This document shows, one piece after another, positions 39,153-47,718 of a stretch of 64,000 bases of DNA. The position numbers were made by a program, and so were the translations under genes. Every line of letters starts with the position of its first letter. The first letter of the stretch is position 1. Where the stretch lies: positions 1-64,000 of the forward strand of contig CAKTZR010000005.1 of NCBI GenBank assembly GCA_934636105.1, given 5' to 3'. The notes beneath the pieces are model-generated. The model had not been told where the DNA came from. It searched no databases and saw only the letters and a program-made list of their open reading frames with translations. The DNA comes from an uncultured Clostridia bacterium. GTDB lineage: Bacteria > Bacillota > Clostridia > Christensenellales > Aristaeellaceae.

Positions 39153-40336
39153 TGCTGCGATTTCCTGAATGCCCACGTTGCGCGGGCACTTTCCTTTCTG
39201 CCGTATGTCGGCACAAATAGACGGTTGGTGACCTTTGTTCTGTCTGTGTCTTGGCAGAACTGGTCGAGTGCGGCTTCCCGCTTCTTGAGTTTGACCGCAG
39301 ATTGCTGAAAGAGCTTATCTAGGGCGGCTTGTTCCTCCGAAGTCGTCGCCGCGTCCCGTGCTGCTGAGTATGCGGCACATTCTCGGCGTGATTCCCTGAT
39401 CCGGCGTTCATACGCCCTTTGTTTTTGGCTTTCTTCGTACATCTGGTCGTTGGACTTCCCCCGTCTGGCAGAAGGATCGCGTTCATAAGCGCGTTCCTGT
39501 CCGGCGAAATAGGGTGAAAAGTTGTGATAGCAATTCCAGCCGCAAAGACCATCGCCAGTACCATAGCCAGTAGCTTCTTCGAGGTTTCGATATCCTGTCA
39601 CCCTTTCTCCATACCAGTAAACCTGTCCCTGCCATACCGCGTGGGAAGGGCGAGCGCCAGCGTGGGCGCTGACCTCCACAAGATGAGTTTGCAGCTCAGT
39701 CATGCGGGCGAGCTGCACCTGCGCGGCGGTCTGATTGATGCCCGTCACAAGGGCGCGGCGGGCTGCTGCATCCATGCGAATAGATGATCCAGATGGATAA
39801 ACGATCCGTTCAATTCCCTTTGAGGACAAATCACGGATGATCGACTGAATAGCCGAGTCAAAAGAAAAAGCGCCGCTGTTGATCTGCATGTAAGCTCGAT
39901 CAAGGCAGTGCTCAAAGGCTTTTGTCGCCGTGTCCGCGGTCGTTTTGGTGAAGTTGGTCATAAGGTTGTTCGTTTTAATCGCCCCAGCGTTGACGACTTC
40001 CATTAGCGCTTCAGACTGTGCCAGTGGGAGCGGCGTATATCCGGCCTTGATGTACTTGTAATCGTCGATGATGAGGGATTCTTTGCAAGCCTCGATGACA
40101 AGTTGTTTCGCCTGCTTCTTGCTGATTTTCGCCGTCTTTGCGATTTCGGCGGCTAAATCGTTCTGTAAGATGCCCATCTCACGCGCCTTGAGAATCTGCC
40201 ACCTTGCGGTTTCGGTCATTTCTCCGGCGTTTTTGACCAGCCTGCGGGCGATATCTGCGATGATGTCACACTCAAGCTGTGACCAGAGTTCAACGAGCGG
40301 TTCAGCGACGTTCATAAGATAGTTCGGGGTGAGCAT
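39149..40336 (-). CDS. Minor capsid / head morphogenesis protein (MuF-like)
   Basis: A 395-residue protein of the phage minor capsid protein 2 type. Seen are the helical N terminus (MLTPNYLMNVAEPLVELWSQ), then RRALVTGINQTAAQVQLARM, VSAHAGARPSHAVWQGQVYW, and GDGLCGWNCYHNFSPYFAGQ, the hallmark block in this family. It is packaged with or attached to the portal and may be injected. It directly follows the portal region. Confidence 0.87.
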   Translation of the reverse strand: MLTPNYLMNVAEPLVELWSQLECDIIADIARRLVKNAGEMTETARWQILKAREMGILQNDLAAEIAKTAKISKKQAKQLVIEACKESLIIDDYKYIKAGYTPLPLAQSEALMEVVNAGAIKTNNLMTNFTKTTADTATKAFEHCLDRAYMQINSGAFSFDSAIQSIIRDLSSKGIERIVYPSGSSIRMDAAARRALVTGINQTAAQVQLARMTELQTHLVEVSAHAGARPSHAVWQGQVYWYGERVTGYRNLEEATGYGTGDGLCGWNCYHNFSPYFAGQERAYERDPSARRGKSNDQMYEESQKQRAYERRIRESRRECAAYSAARDAATTSEEQAALDKLFQQSAVKLKKREAALDQFCQDTDRTKVTNRLFVPTYGRKESARATWAFRKSQQ

Positions 40337-40342
40337 GAAGCA

Positions 40343-40495
40343 TCACCCCCGATTGAAGAACATGCGGTTAAAGAGGTTCTTCACGCGGGTTATGAGCGAC
40401 GGAGGTGCTGTCATGTATGCAGGATCGCCGAACATGTACATCCTGCCGCCGAAAAGGCTGCGCTTTCGGCAGATAGGACACTTGCACGATTTCAC
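40343..40495 (-). CDS. 50-residue Cys-rich phage protein, GTG start
   Basis: A short frame starting with GTG at 40495, with GGGGGTGA 5 bases upstream, encodes a protein opening MKSCKCPICRKRSLFGGRMY. The Cys cluster CKCPIC resembles half of a zinc finger; the C terminus is basic (RVKNLFNRMFFNRG). Its stop lies 6 bases before the next start. Probably a real small gene. Confidence 0.6.
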   Translation of the reverse strand: MKSCKCPICRKRSLFGGRMYMFGDPAYMTAPPSLITRVKNLFNRMFFNRG

Positions 40496-40509
40496 GAAAT
40501 CACCCCCGC

Positions 40510-40788
40510 TTAGAAGTGATAGACAATGTTCACCGTTGCGGCCTCAGAAAAGACCAGCGATTCCAGCGGAGTCATTTCACCGCAGACCTCGAAAACCCCG
40601 GTCGTCGGCGTGACGATCTGAGCACCGTCAAGGTTGAAGGTCGTTCCTGCCTTGGCGTTGATCGCAAGATGCAGGAGATGGAAAGACGTTGTGTGAGGAA
40701 ACGACCTCATTCTGAGCCTGTTGTCGTCTCTAAAAACGTCAATCATGTTGGTGCCGGGCGTAACCTGCCCGTTAAAGCTGCCAATCAC
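40510..40788 (-). CDS. Small phage head-region protein of unknown function
   Basis: A 92-residue protein starting with GTG at 40788 (read MIGSFNGQVTPGTNMIDVFR), with AAAGGAGG upstream and a 4-base overlap with the portal stop. All-beta in appearance (LHLAINAKAGTTFNLDGAQI, SEAATVNIVYHF). It may be a decoration or head-stabilising protein. Confidence 0.65.
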   Translation of the reverse strand: MIGSFNGQVTPGTNMIDVFRDDNRLRMRSFPHTTSFHLLHLAINAKAGTTFNLDGAQIVTPTTGVFEVCGEMTPLESLVFSEAATVNIVYHF

Positions 40789-42236
40789 TGTTTCGGTTCC
40801 TCCTTTTGATCGGAATTGTCGGGAATATTCGGCGGCCGATTGAATCCCATGATTTCATCATCGGAATCAGATTGATCCTGAGTCATGCGCTTTGCGGTCT
40901 GCTCATCCTCGCCGTACCACTTGACGCGGTATTCCCACTTCTGCATGATGCCGTCCCGGATTTCCTGCAAGTCGCGCATACGCTCAGTGTCCGCATCCGT
41001 AACAACGGAATCATCCCACTTGCAAGAAACTTCATAGTCACCAGATTCAGCAAGGTTATAGAGCGTTGCAACCGCGTCCATAGCCCGAATCAGTGAATTG
41101 ATTGCATTTTCAAGCGAGGTCTGAATCGCCGTCACTGTTGCATAGGTTCTTTGCTTGGAGAATTTGATTTCGGTAGCCGTTCTCGCGTCCACAACCCTGT
41201 CAGAAATCGTTCCACGGGCAAGACCAGTTTGATCTTCGATCTTTGCCAAAATCTCGTTCATGCCGTTGATGAGCGAACCGTCACGAAATTCCGGGGAGAA
41301 TGTCTGAAATGTATCGCCATGTTTAGGGTCAAGCTGATTCAGGCGGAACAGCCGCTCTTTTCCCTTGGGGAGAATATGCTCTCCGTGTTCATCAGTGCCG
41401 AACACGTCCTCGCTTGCGTCAATCGCAAGTTCACCGCCCTCATACTCCCAAAGGATTCTCTGATATTGCATATCGGCTTCTTTAATGTTCTTTTCTGCCT
41501 TCGCATAAACAGACACACCGAGGGGAGATTTCGGATCGATAGAGTTTCCGAGCGGAATGCGGAAGTAAGAGAAGAGCGGAAAGTCAACGTTTTCGATTCT
41601 GACAGATGGCTGAATGTCTTTCCATTCTTCCACTTCTTCGAGTGATGCTTTCTGCCCCAAATCATTGTCGTCCCTGCCCCGGTAGCAATTATTCGTGATG
41701 ATGTACGCGCCATCCTCAATCTTGTGAAATTCAACTCTGCTGTACACCTTATCTGCAATGTGTTTTCTCTCTACAAAGACAGCTGACGTGATCTCTTTTC
41801 TGCCATTAAAGGCGACCGGGTAGAAATCATCAACGTGTATATAGTCGATGGCAATGCCTCCGCCGTCTGGATATGGCTTCATGACGATGCCACCCATTGC
41901 ACAGGCATATTCCACACATGTATGCAGGTTATCGAGAACGGGCTTGAATTGCTCATTAAGCCAGTCCCCGCGATTCGATCCTGCAATGCTGATCTTCGCT
42001 TCCAGTGTCACCAGCGTTGCCATCTCCGACGCGATGACGGCAGGAAGGTTGAGCGATTGGCTGTTTTCGATGAGCCACGGCGCTTTCCCGATGTATTCGT
42101 TATACCAGTTCTGAATCGCTACCGCCATTTCGTTTGATACAGCAACTTGAGTGCCGTCAGCAATTCTTTTGTCTGTGCGAAAATTGAACATCTTGCTCAT
42201 CACTCCTTTCAGCCAATGCGTTAATCTTGAAAACAT
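40785..42236 (-). CDS. Portal protein
   Basis: A 483-residue portal of the SPP1 gp6-like superfamily: the dodecameric ring through which DNA enters the head. The N-terminal third has IQNWYNEYIGKAPWLIENSQ, the middle has IAIDYIHVDDFYPVAFNGRK, the stem and clip follow, and the crown is acidic. LARGTISDRVVDARTATEIK is a conserved portal helix. It follows terminase with a 12-base gap. Confidence 0.9.
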   Translation of the reverse strand: MFSRLTHWLKGVMSKMFNFRTDKRIADGTQVAVSNEMAVAIQNWYNEYIGKAPWLIENSQSLNLPAVIASEMATLVTLEAKISIAGSNRGDWLNEQFKPVLDNLHTCVEYACAMGGIVMKPYPDGGGIAIDYIHVDDFYPVAFNGRKEITSAVFVERKHIADKVYSRVEFHKIEDGAYIITNNCYRGRDDNDLGQKASLEEVEEWKDIQPSVRIENVDFPLFSYFRIPLGNSIDPKSPLGVSVYAKAEKNIKEADMQYQRILWEYEGGELAIDASEDVFGTDEHGEHILPKGKERLFRLNQLDPKHGDTFQTFSPEFRDGSLINGMNEILAKIEDQTGLARGTISDRVVDARTATEIKFSKQRTYATVTAIQTSLENAINSLIRAMDAVATLYNLAESGDYEVSCKWDDSVVTDADTERMRDLQEIRDGIMQKWEYRVKWYGEDEQTAKRMTQDQSDSDDEIMGFNRPPNIPDNSDQKEEPKQ

Positions 42237-42248
42237 GAGTCACCTTCT

Positions 42249-43571
42249 TCATGCAGCCAATCTCTTTTTATTCGTTATAGTGTTGCAGAGATACCGCATC
42301 GCGTCCATTGCGTGATCCTTTTCCTTCAAAGGTTTTTCCTCTCCGCGAAGTCTGGCTTTCTCATCCCACACATAGCCGCCGATCTCATACTCAAAATTCG
42401 GGCATTTCCCGCGTCGAATCTTGATGAGCCTTTTCTTGATGAGTGTTGCAGTCACGCGGATCCCGTCAAGAACATTGTTGTCAGCTTCTCGAACGTGATA
42501 CCCGCGCCGCCTTAATTCTGCGCGAAAACTCGATGCAGACGGATCAATGATGACCGTAACCGTTCTGTCGTATTTGATAAACAGTTCAAATTCGTCTGCA
42601 TACTCCTTGTCGGTCTTTTGCATCCTGTCCATGCCAGCGCGTGAATCGTAGTAATACTCATTGTCGATATAATAGCATTTCCCGTCATCCAGTACATCAA
42701 GATAGACCATCGGGTTTGTCGTGCCGTAGTCAACCGCAATATAGCGTTTCTGTATTGTCCTCTGCTGGGATTCGCTGAGTTCATCATAAACATTCTCACT
42801 GTCGTCCCACATGTCGTATATGGCGCCCTCAGCAGCAACCCAGCGTCCTTCGATGTAGCGGCGGTAGAAAACGCCGACATACATCTTTTGATATTTTGCT
42901 TTTGTCTTGTCGCTGAGCGAAAGGTTATCATCCATCGTAAAATGCAAATACAAGAGCTGTTTGTCCTTGTATTTGTTGATCCAGTTCACTTTGAACCAAT
43001 GGATTCGAGATCCGGCAGGGTTGCAGTTAAACCAATACTTCGCACCTTCCACCGAGCATCGAGCAGTCGCCTGATTGACAAAAGACTCCGGCATGATTGC
43101 AGCTTCATCGAAAAAGACACCCGCAAGCGTCATGCCCTGCACCTTGTCCTGAGAACGTTCATCATTGCCGCCGAACATGTAGAAAAAATTCGTACAGCCA
43201 CTTTTGGTTATCGTCAGCATGTTTTCGCTGCGCGAATCATCGACGATGTACCCGCGCCCGTCAAGCATACGCTTCAAGTCGTTGATGACGTTTCTCCTGA
43301 GGGCGTGAACGGTCTTTCCGCATAGAGCGAAGTTGTAGCCATCGAAATTGTCCATTGCCCACATGATGAAGCTCAGGGACATGCTCATGCTTTTTCCAGA
43401 TCGGACAGATCCATCGGCTATGATTCCGTTCAGCTCGTGCATCGGGCTGCTTTGCATCCACCATGTCAAAACAATTTTCTGTTTTCTTGAAAATGGCTTG
43501 AATCTGAATCCGTGGACGTTGCCGTCGCGTCTATTCCTCCGGGTCGATGTCTTCTGGCGTATCACCTGCAT
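42249..43571 (-). CDS. Terminase large subunit
   Basis: A 440-residue packaging motor of the PBSX/XtmB type. Walker A is GSVRSGKS, Walker B and catalytic Glu are in LAGVFFDEAAIMP, and nuclease Asp residues are in YIAVDYGTTNP, VIIDPSA and KEKDHAMDAMRYL. The start at 43571 (MQVIRQKTS) is chosen because CGGAGGTGA lies 6 bases upstream. It overlaps the small subunit by 41 bases. Confidence 0.95.
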   Translation of the reverse strand: MQVIRQKTSTRRNRRDGNVHGFRFKPFSRKQKIVLTWWMQSSPMHELNGIIADGSVRSGKSMSMSLSFIMWAMDNFDGYNFALCGKTVHALRRNVINDLKRMLDGRGYIVDDSRSENMLTITKSGCTNFFYMFGGNDERSQDKVQGMTLAGVFFDEAAIMPESFVNQATARCSVEGAKYWFNCNPAGSRIHWFKVNWINKYKDKQLLYLHFTMDDNLSLSDKTKAKYQKMYVGVFYRRYIEGRWVAAEGAIYDMWDDSENVYDELSESQQRTIQKRYIAVDYGTTNPMVYLDVLDDGKCYYIDNEYYYDSRAGMDRMQKTDKEYADEFELFIKYDRTVTVIIDPSASSFRAELRRRGYHVREADNNVLDGIRVTATLIKKRLIKIRRGKCPNFEYEIGGYVWDEKARLRGEEKPLKEKDHAMDAMRYLCNTITNKKRLAA

Positions 43572-44055
43572 CAACACTCACCTCCGAAGCAATGCCACTC
43601 AGCGCATCAAGGAAGCCGTCATCATCATTCGGTTCATCATCAACATTGAGCGACCTGTTCAGACGTTCGAGTTCGGTTCCAAGGGCGATGAACTCTTTGA
43701 TGTCTCTCGGCTTCATAACCTGCTTTGACTCAACCAGCTTCTCAAGCGATGCAATGGCCGATGACTGCAATTTCATGGCTATGCGAATATGTCGCTTGGT
43801 CATGTCGCTGTACTCTTTGACGGCGACTTTATGGGCGATAAGCTCAAGGTTTCTGTCGTATGCGCGACACCTTTCGCTCCACTTATAGGCTGCACTCCAT
43901 CTCGAAATCAGCCCTGTACTCTTGCCTAACTTCTCTGCAACCTTGGTATGAGAACGATCCGTTCCCATATCTCGATACAGGCAAAAGGCTTCAAAGGGCT
44001 TCGCTCCCTCTCCCGGCTGACGTTCCCACGGCTCAACAGCTACGTTTTTCGGCAC
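43531..44055 (-). CDS. Terminase small subunit
   Basis: A 174-residue protein. Start GTG at 44055 (read MPKNVAVEPW) with GGGAGG 8 bases away; a TTG two codons earlier is an alternative. An N-terminal helix-turn-helix (HTKVAEKLGKSTGLISRWSA) binds the packaging site; the central helices (MTKRHIRIAMKLQSSAIASL) form the oligomer; the C terminus is acidic. It is immediately upstream of the large subunit. Confidence 0.88.
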   Translation of the reverse strand: MPKNVAVEPWERQPGEGAKPFEAFCLYRDMGTDRSHTKVAEKLGKSTGLISRWSAAYKWSERCRAYDRNLELIAHKVAVKEYSDMTKRHIRIAMKLQSSAIASLEKLVESKQVMKPRDIKEFIALGTELERLNRSLNVDDEPNDDDGFLDALSGIASEVSVDAGDTPEDIDPEE

Positions 44056-44107
44056 CCTCAAAACCTCCCATCATCCGCCGTAGTCGTGCCGGTAGATAAA
44101 GCCCGTT

Positions 44108-44842
44108 TTATTTGACTGCGACCCAGCCCATGAAGTTGAGGTTCCGCCAGATACATTCGACATGCGAGAATCCTGCCTCTCGGAGTAGCTGCTCGTTCCA
44201 CTCCGCTTTGAGGGGAACGAGCTCACCTGTCAGGCTTTTTCTCTTAGTATATATCTGAGTATCTGTATATCCATTCTTTCTCTTATTATTATAATATAGA
44301 GTAGTAAGAAGATCGTCCGTCATAGCGTCCGAACCTTGAACCTTTTCAACGAGAATAAGAGCACCGCCGTTCGCAGTATGATCGTAAATCCTCTTGAGGA
44401 TTTGCTGGCGGCTCTCAGGTGCAGTGAATTGCAGCGTGAGGATGCACAGCGTCAACTCTGCAATGACCTTCGGGTAATCCTCTACAATGTCGATATTTTC
44501 AACGTTGACAATACCGCAATCGATGAGATTCCGATACTTCACTTTTGCCTGTTCGAGCATCGGCTCGCTCACGTCGGAAAGAAAGCACCTGATGTGAGCG
44601 CCAAAGCGATTGATGAACGGTTCGATTGACAAACCGTTAGAGCAACCGAGATCAACTACATAGTGCTGCTTTCCGTCAATGTTGATGAACTCTGAACCCG
44701 TTTCGAGGATCACATCCCGCATAGCCTGATACCCCGGAATTGATCTGGAAATCATGTCCGTGAAGCAACTTGCAACCTTGCCGTCGAACTCCCATTTTCC
44801 TTGAGGCATAACGTTATCTTGAATAACTTTTTCGTTACTCAT
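44108..44842 (-). CDS. CmoA-like class I SAM enzyme (possible carboxy-SAM synthase)
   Basis: A 244-residue class I methyltransferase fold that aligns along its length with CmoA, which makes carboxy-SAM from SAM and prephenate for tRNA wobble uridine modification. Shared stretches are FDGKVASCFTDMISRSIPGY (CmoA [20 protein letters not shown]), VVDLGCSNG, the TLQF core, GGALILVEK, NKRKNGYTDTQIYTKR and the end LNFMGWVAVK. The conserved Tyr of PGY and Arg of TKR, both ligands in CmoA, are kept; the Asn before TLQF in E. coli CmoA is Ile here. A plain methyltransferase is therefore possible. It overlaps the ParB-methyltransferase stop by one base. Confidence 0.8.
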   Translation of the reverse strand: MSNEKVIQDNVMPQGKWEFDGKVASCFTDMISRSIPGYQAMRDVILETGSEFINIDGKQHYVVDLGCSNGLSIEPFINRFGAHIRCFLSDVSEPMLEQAKVKYRNLIDCGIVNVENIDIVEDYPKVIAELTLCILTLQFTAPESRQQILKRIYDHTANGGALILVEKVQGSDAMTDDLLTTLYYNNKRKNGYTDTQIYTKRKSLTGELVPLKAEWNEQLLREAGFSHVECIWRNLNFMGWVAVK

Positions 44843-46401
44843 TACGCATCACCTTCTTTCTGTTTCTCCGGGAGTGCGATACCAAGACGTTTGGAGAATG
44901 CCTCTCTTGCACGCTTGGAAAGTCCCATTGTCGTTCCGTCCGGGTACGGCAGCTCAAACTCGAAATCAAGCGCCTCTGCCAGAGCAGCAGGGTTGACAAT
45001 CGGTTTATCGGCTTCAAGATACCAGAATTTTTGAATTTCCTCTGCTCTCTTGATCCTACCAAACGTCGGGTTGAAGATGCTCAGAAGCTCGTCCTTGGTG
45101 TGCCCTTTCTGAACCTTCGGATCACGGGAAAGCTCGCCGAGAATGACGTTCGGCTCATAATCCAGCTCAAAGCACATGATCTTTTCACTGGAAATGCTCT
45201 TCCTGTCGTTCTGGTGGAACTGCCTGCTGTTGTTGGACTGGCACCAGCAAATAACCTGACCGCCCGGCGCACAAAGAGCAGCGGCGATAACCGCAATTTT
45301 CTTACGATCTTCGATAAACGGAACAGAGTTATAAACGGATGAAATGAATACAGAATCATAAATAGTTCCGCTTTCCACTTCATCAAGGAACTTGTTGGCA
45401 AGCTCGATACTTTTTCCTTTGTGAATCGTGTCACCCGTGGTGACGAAATAGGGTTCAAATGCCGAAACCTTCACGCCAGCAGCACGAAGCGTCCTTGTGT
45501 TATTGAGCTTTCCAGCTCCAAAATCAACAACCGAGTGGCCGTATTTCTTTGTCCACTGCTCAAGAACGTTTCCTGTCAGTTCAAAGAAATCTCGACCCTT
45601 ATTGTTGGGAAACAAGCCTTTGAAGAATCCATCTCCCAGCGCACAACGCCCCTGAGCGTCCGTCTCGCGCGTTACACGCTCCCGCATATAGGAATTATAC
45701 CTGAGCATGTCGGCGTAATCTGAGCCTATGTCAAAGTCCATAGAGAGCAAATTGAGCATTGCTTTCGCAAACTCCGCTTGCTCTTTGCGAATAACGACAC
45801 ACTGAACAACCTTCCGATGAGCTTCGACTGCAACCTGAAGACGACCAATTCCGTTGATAACGTTCATGTCATCGTCGATCACGATAGGCATTGGAGTCTG
45901 AATCTTCTTTTCAAGCGCCTTGGAGATTTTGGAGATATGAACATCGAAACCACGATGATTCTTCTTGGCGAGTGTGAGCACGTCCATACGCTTGATTGCG
46001 TATACACAGGGGAAAGATTCTTTGCTGTTTGGCTCGATATAGGGTAATGCCGCGCTGATGCCGGAAATATCCATGCTGTACAGGCGCTTTTTGATGGACT
46101 TGCAGGAATCCGTTTTTGCAAGATCGTTCGTTGCTCTGTTGAACAGGATGTTGACGGCCTTGCGCTTGGTTTCGTCCTGTTCTTCGACATACTGAACGGG
46201 AATATGCGTGAATCCCATTCTTGTTGCAACAAGATGCCGCTGATGCCCCGAAAGAATCTCGCCGCTCATATCGGCGTAAATCGGAATCAGGAAACCCAGC
46301 TTCGCAAGGGAAAGCTGAGTCAGGTTGAGACGTTTTTCATCGTTTCGGCGCGGGTTGTATTCCGACGCGTGTACCGCATCAATGGGAACGAGCTTAATCA
46401 T
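44842..46401 (-). CDS. ParB-fold domain fused to a methyltransferase-like domain
   Basis: A 519-residue protein. Residues 1-85 are a ParB/Srx-type N-terminal domain with SEYNPRRND and LSGHQRHLVATRMG (box II, the nucleotide-binding GxxR). A second degenerate copy may lie at 165-205 (INGIGRLQVAVEAHRKVVQC). From about residue 265 a Rossmann methyltransferase begins with VVDFGAGKLNNTRTLRAAG and AFEPYF, ending with ALCAPGGQVICWCQ. The fused enzyme could modify DNA, RNA or protein. It is in an overlapping block with two more ParB-like genes and the CmoA-like gene. Confidence 0.85.
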   Translation of the reverse strand: MIKLVPIDAVHASEYNPRRNDEKRLNLTQLSLAKLGFLIPIYADMSGEILSGHQRHLVATRMGFTHIPVQYVEEQDETKRKAVNILFNRATNDLAKTDSCKSIKKRLYSMDISGISAALPYIEPNSKESFPCVYAIKRMDVLTLAKKNHRGFDVHISKISKALEKKIQTPMPIVIDDDMNVINGIGRLQVAVEAHRKVVQCVVIRKEQAEFAKAMLNLLSMDFDIGSDYADMLRYNSYMRERVTRETDAQGRCALGDGFFKGLFPNNKGRDFFELTGNVLEQWTKKYGHSVVDFGAGKLNNTRTLRAAGVKVSAFEPYFVTTGDTIHKGKSIELANKFLDEVESGTIYDSVFISSVYNSVPFIEDRKKIAVIAAALCAPGGQVICWCQSNNSRQFHQNDRKSISSEKIMCFELDYEPNVILGELSRDPKVQKGHTKDELLSIFNPTFGRIKRAEEIQKFWYLEADKPIVNPAALAEALDFEFELPYPDGTTMGLSKRAREAFSKRLGIALPEKQKEGDA

Positions 46402-47014
46402 CTGTAATCAGCCTCCTTTGAATTTCATTGATGATTTCCTGCTTATCGAAGTAGCCCATATCTCGAATAGAATCAAGAAGACCGAGATATTCGCCGCGTG
46501 TAATTTTGAACTGGCTCGCGCCAATTTTGATGAGTACATTTTCTTCGAGAAGTTCCTCGCCGTTTTCGTCAGATTCTTCATCGTCCGAAACATCATCATC
46601 AGCCAGCTCTTCTTCCAGCTCGCTTTCATCCCCCAGTTTATCGGAGAAATCGTCTTCAAAGCCCGTGAGAAAATCGCTTACATCCTCGTCGGCCAGTAGC
46701 TCTTCGAGCTTTTCATCATCCCATCTGCCCTTGATCTTATTCAGACCAATGCACAGCTTCTTTTCCTGTACAGGATCGGCGATGTTCACGATAGAGCAGT
46801 CAACATATTCAACGCCCATGCCGCGCAATACAGAGATGCGCTGATGGCCACCAATGCAGGTCATATTGTACTCGTTGACAATCGGCGGTTCAACGAGTCC
46901 ATACTGAATCAGGCTCTTCTTGATTTCTTCGTACTCTTTGCTGCCGGGAACAAGGCTCACGCGGGGGTTGTACTCGCTCTCTTTGATATCTTTAATTGCA
47001 AGACGTTTAATCAT
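46394..47014 (-). CDS. ParB-like N-terminal-domain protein 2
   Basis: A 206-residue protein. The ParB/Srx core carries EYNPRVSLVPGSKEYEEIKK and IGGHQRISVLRGMGVEYVDC. A conserved helix follows (KKLCIGLNKIKGRWDDEKLE), then a very acidic linker (residues about 125-160, mostly D/E/S) and a C-terminal alpha/beta piece. It lacks the helix-turn-helix of true partition ParB proteins. It is a clear paralogue of the next gene and overlaps both neighbours by 4-8 bases. Confidence 0.85.
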   Translation of the reverse strand: MIKRLAIKDIKESEYNPRVSLVPGSKEYEEIKKSLIQYGLVEPPIVNEYNMTCIGGHQRISVLRGMGVEYVDCSIVNIADPVQEKKLCIGLNKIKGRWDDEKLEELLADEDVSDFLTGFEDDFSDKLGDESELEEELADDDVSDDEESDENGEELLEENVLIKIGASQFKITRGEYLGLLDSIRDMGYFDKQEIINEIQRRLITDD

Positions 47015-47646
47015 TCAGCAAGCAGCCTCCTTTTAAGTTCCTCATTCACCATTTCAACCGAGAATCCAACCTTTTCGCGGATATCTGCCATCATATCACC
47101 GAACACGGTCTCATCCATGCGGAACTCATAGGTTCCGACGCGGCACGGTACGCCGGGCTTTGTATCCTCTTTTTTCTGCGTAGTTTCGGCATCCGGCACA
47201 TCATCATCGTCGTCATTATCCATCAGCCCTTCAAGTTCGCCGAGGATATCTCCGATTTCAGATTCAGAAAAGCCCGTACTGAGAAGGTCTTCGCCATCGG
47301 CGCTCAGTTCTTCCAGAAGATCATACAATGCGCCATGATCCCACGAACCTTCAATCTTGTTGAGCGCAATGCACAACGCCTTTTCTTTTGCCGGATCGCA
47401 ATCAATCACTACGACTTCGGTTTCTTCGACCCCCTGATCCTTGAGAACCGTAAGGCGTTGATGCCCTCCCACGAGTGTTCCTGTCCGCTCATTTACGATC
47501 AGCGGAACAACAAGGCCATTCTCTTCAATGCTGGCGTTAAGCGCCTTATATTCCCTGTCAGCCTTCGTGAGCTGCACTCTAGGGTTATACTCAGCCGGAA
47601 CAATGTCAGTTACTCGCATGATCTTCGTTTTGATATTTGTATCCAT
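47011..47646 (-). CDS. ParB-like N-terminal-domain protein 1
   Basis: A 211-residue protein with start at 47646 (MDTNIKTKIMRVTDIV), preceded by AAGAAAGGG. The core has EYNPRVQLTKADREYKALNA and VGGHQRLTVLKDQGVEETEV; the helix KALCIALNKIEGSWDHGALY matches its paralogue. An acidic DNDDDDDVPDAE linker and a short C-terminal domain follow. It may act as a CTPase or kinase-like switch, as known for the ParB/Srx fold; no partner is proven. Confidence 0.85.
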   Translation of the reverse strand: MDTNIKTKIMRVTDIVPAEYNPRVQLTKADREYKALNASIEENGLVVPLIVNERTGTLVGGHQRLTVLKDQGVEETEVVVIDCDPAKEKALCIALNKIEGSWDHGALYDLLEELSADGEDLLSTGFSESEIGDILGELEGLMDNDDDDDVPDAETTQKKEDTKPGVPCRVGTYEFRMDETVFGDMMADIREKVGFSVEMVNEELKRRLLAE

Positions 47647-47672
47647 GTTCTTTTCCCTTTCTTGGTGATATG

Positions 47673-47703
47673 AAAGCGGCACTCCCTTTTCAGGAATGCC
47701 GCT
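47673..47703 (-). terminator. Hairpin between HAD-like and ParB-like genes
   Basis: AAGCGGCA (47673-47680) pairs with TGCCGCTT (47696-47703). Only a short T tract follows on the minus strand, so termination is likely partial. Confidence 0.5.
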
Positions 47704-47718
47704 TCTATTTCTTCGTAA

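Noticed and set aside
44842..47646. The ParB-like proteins as a phage partition system using the two parS sites
   Set aside because: They lack the ParB helix-turn-helix and dimer domain, no ParA is in the window, and the parS sequence is the host chromosomal type.
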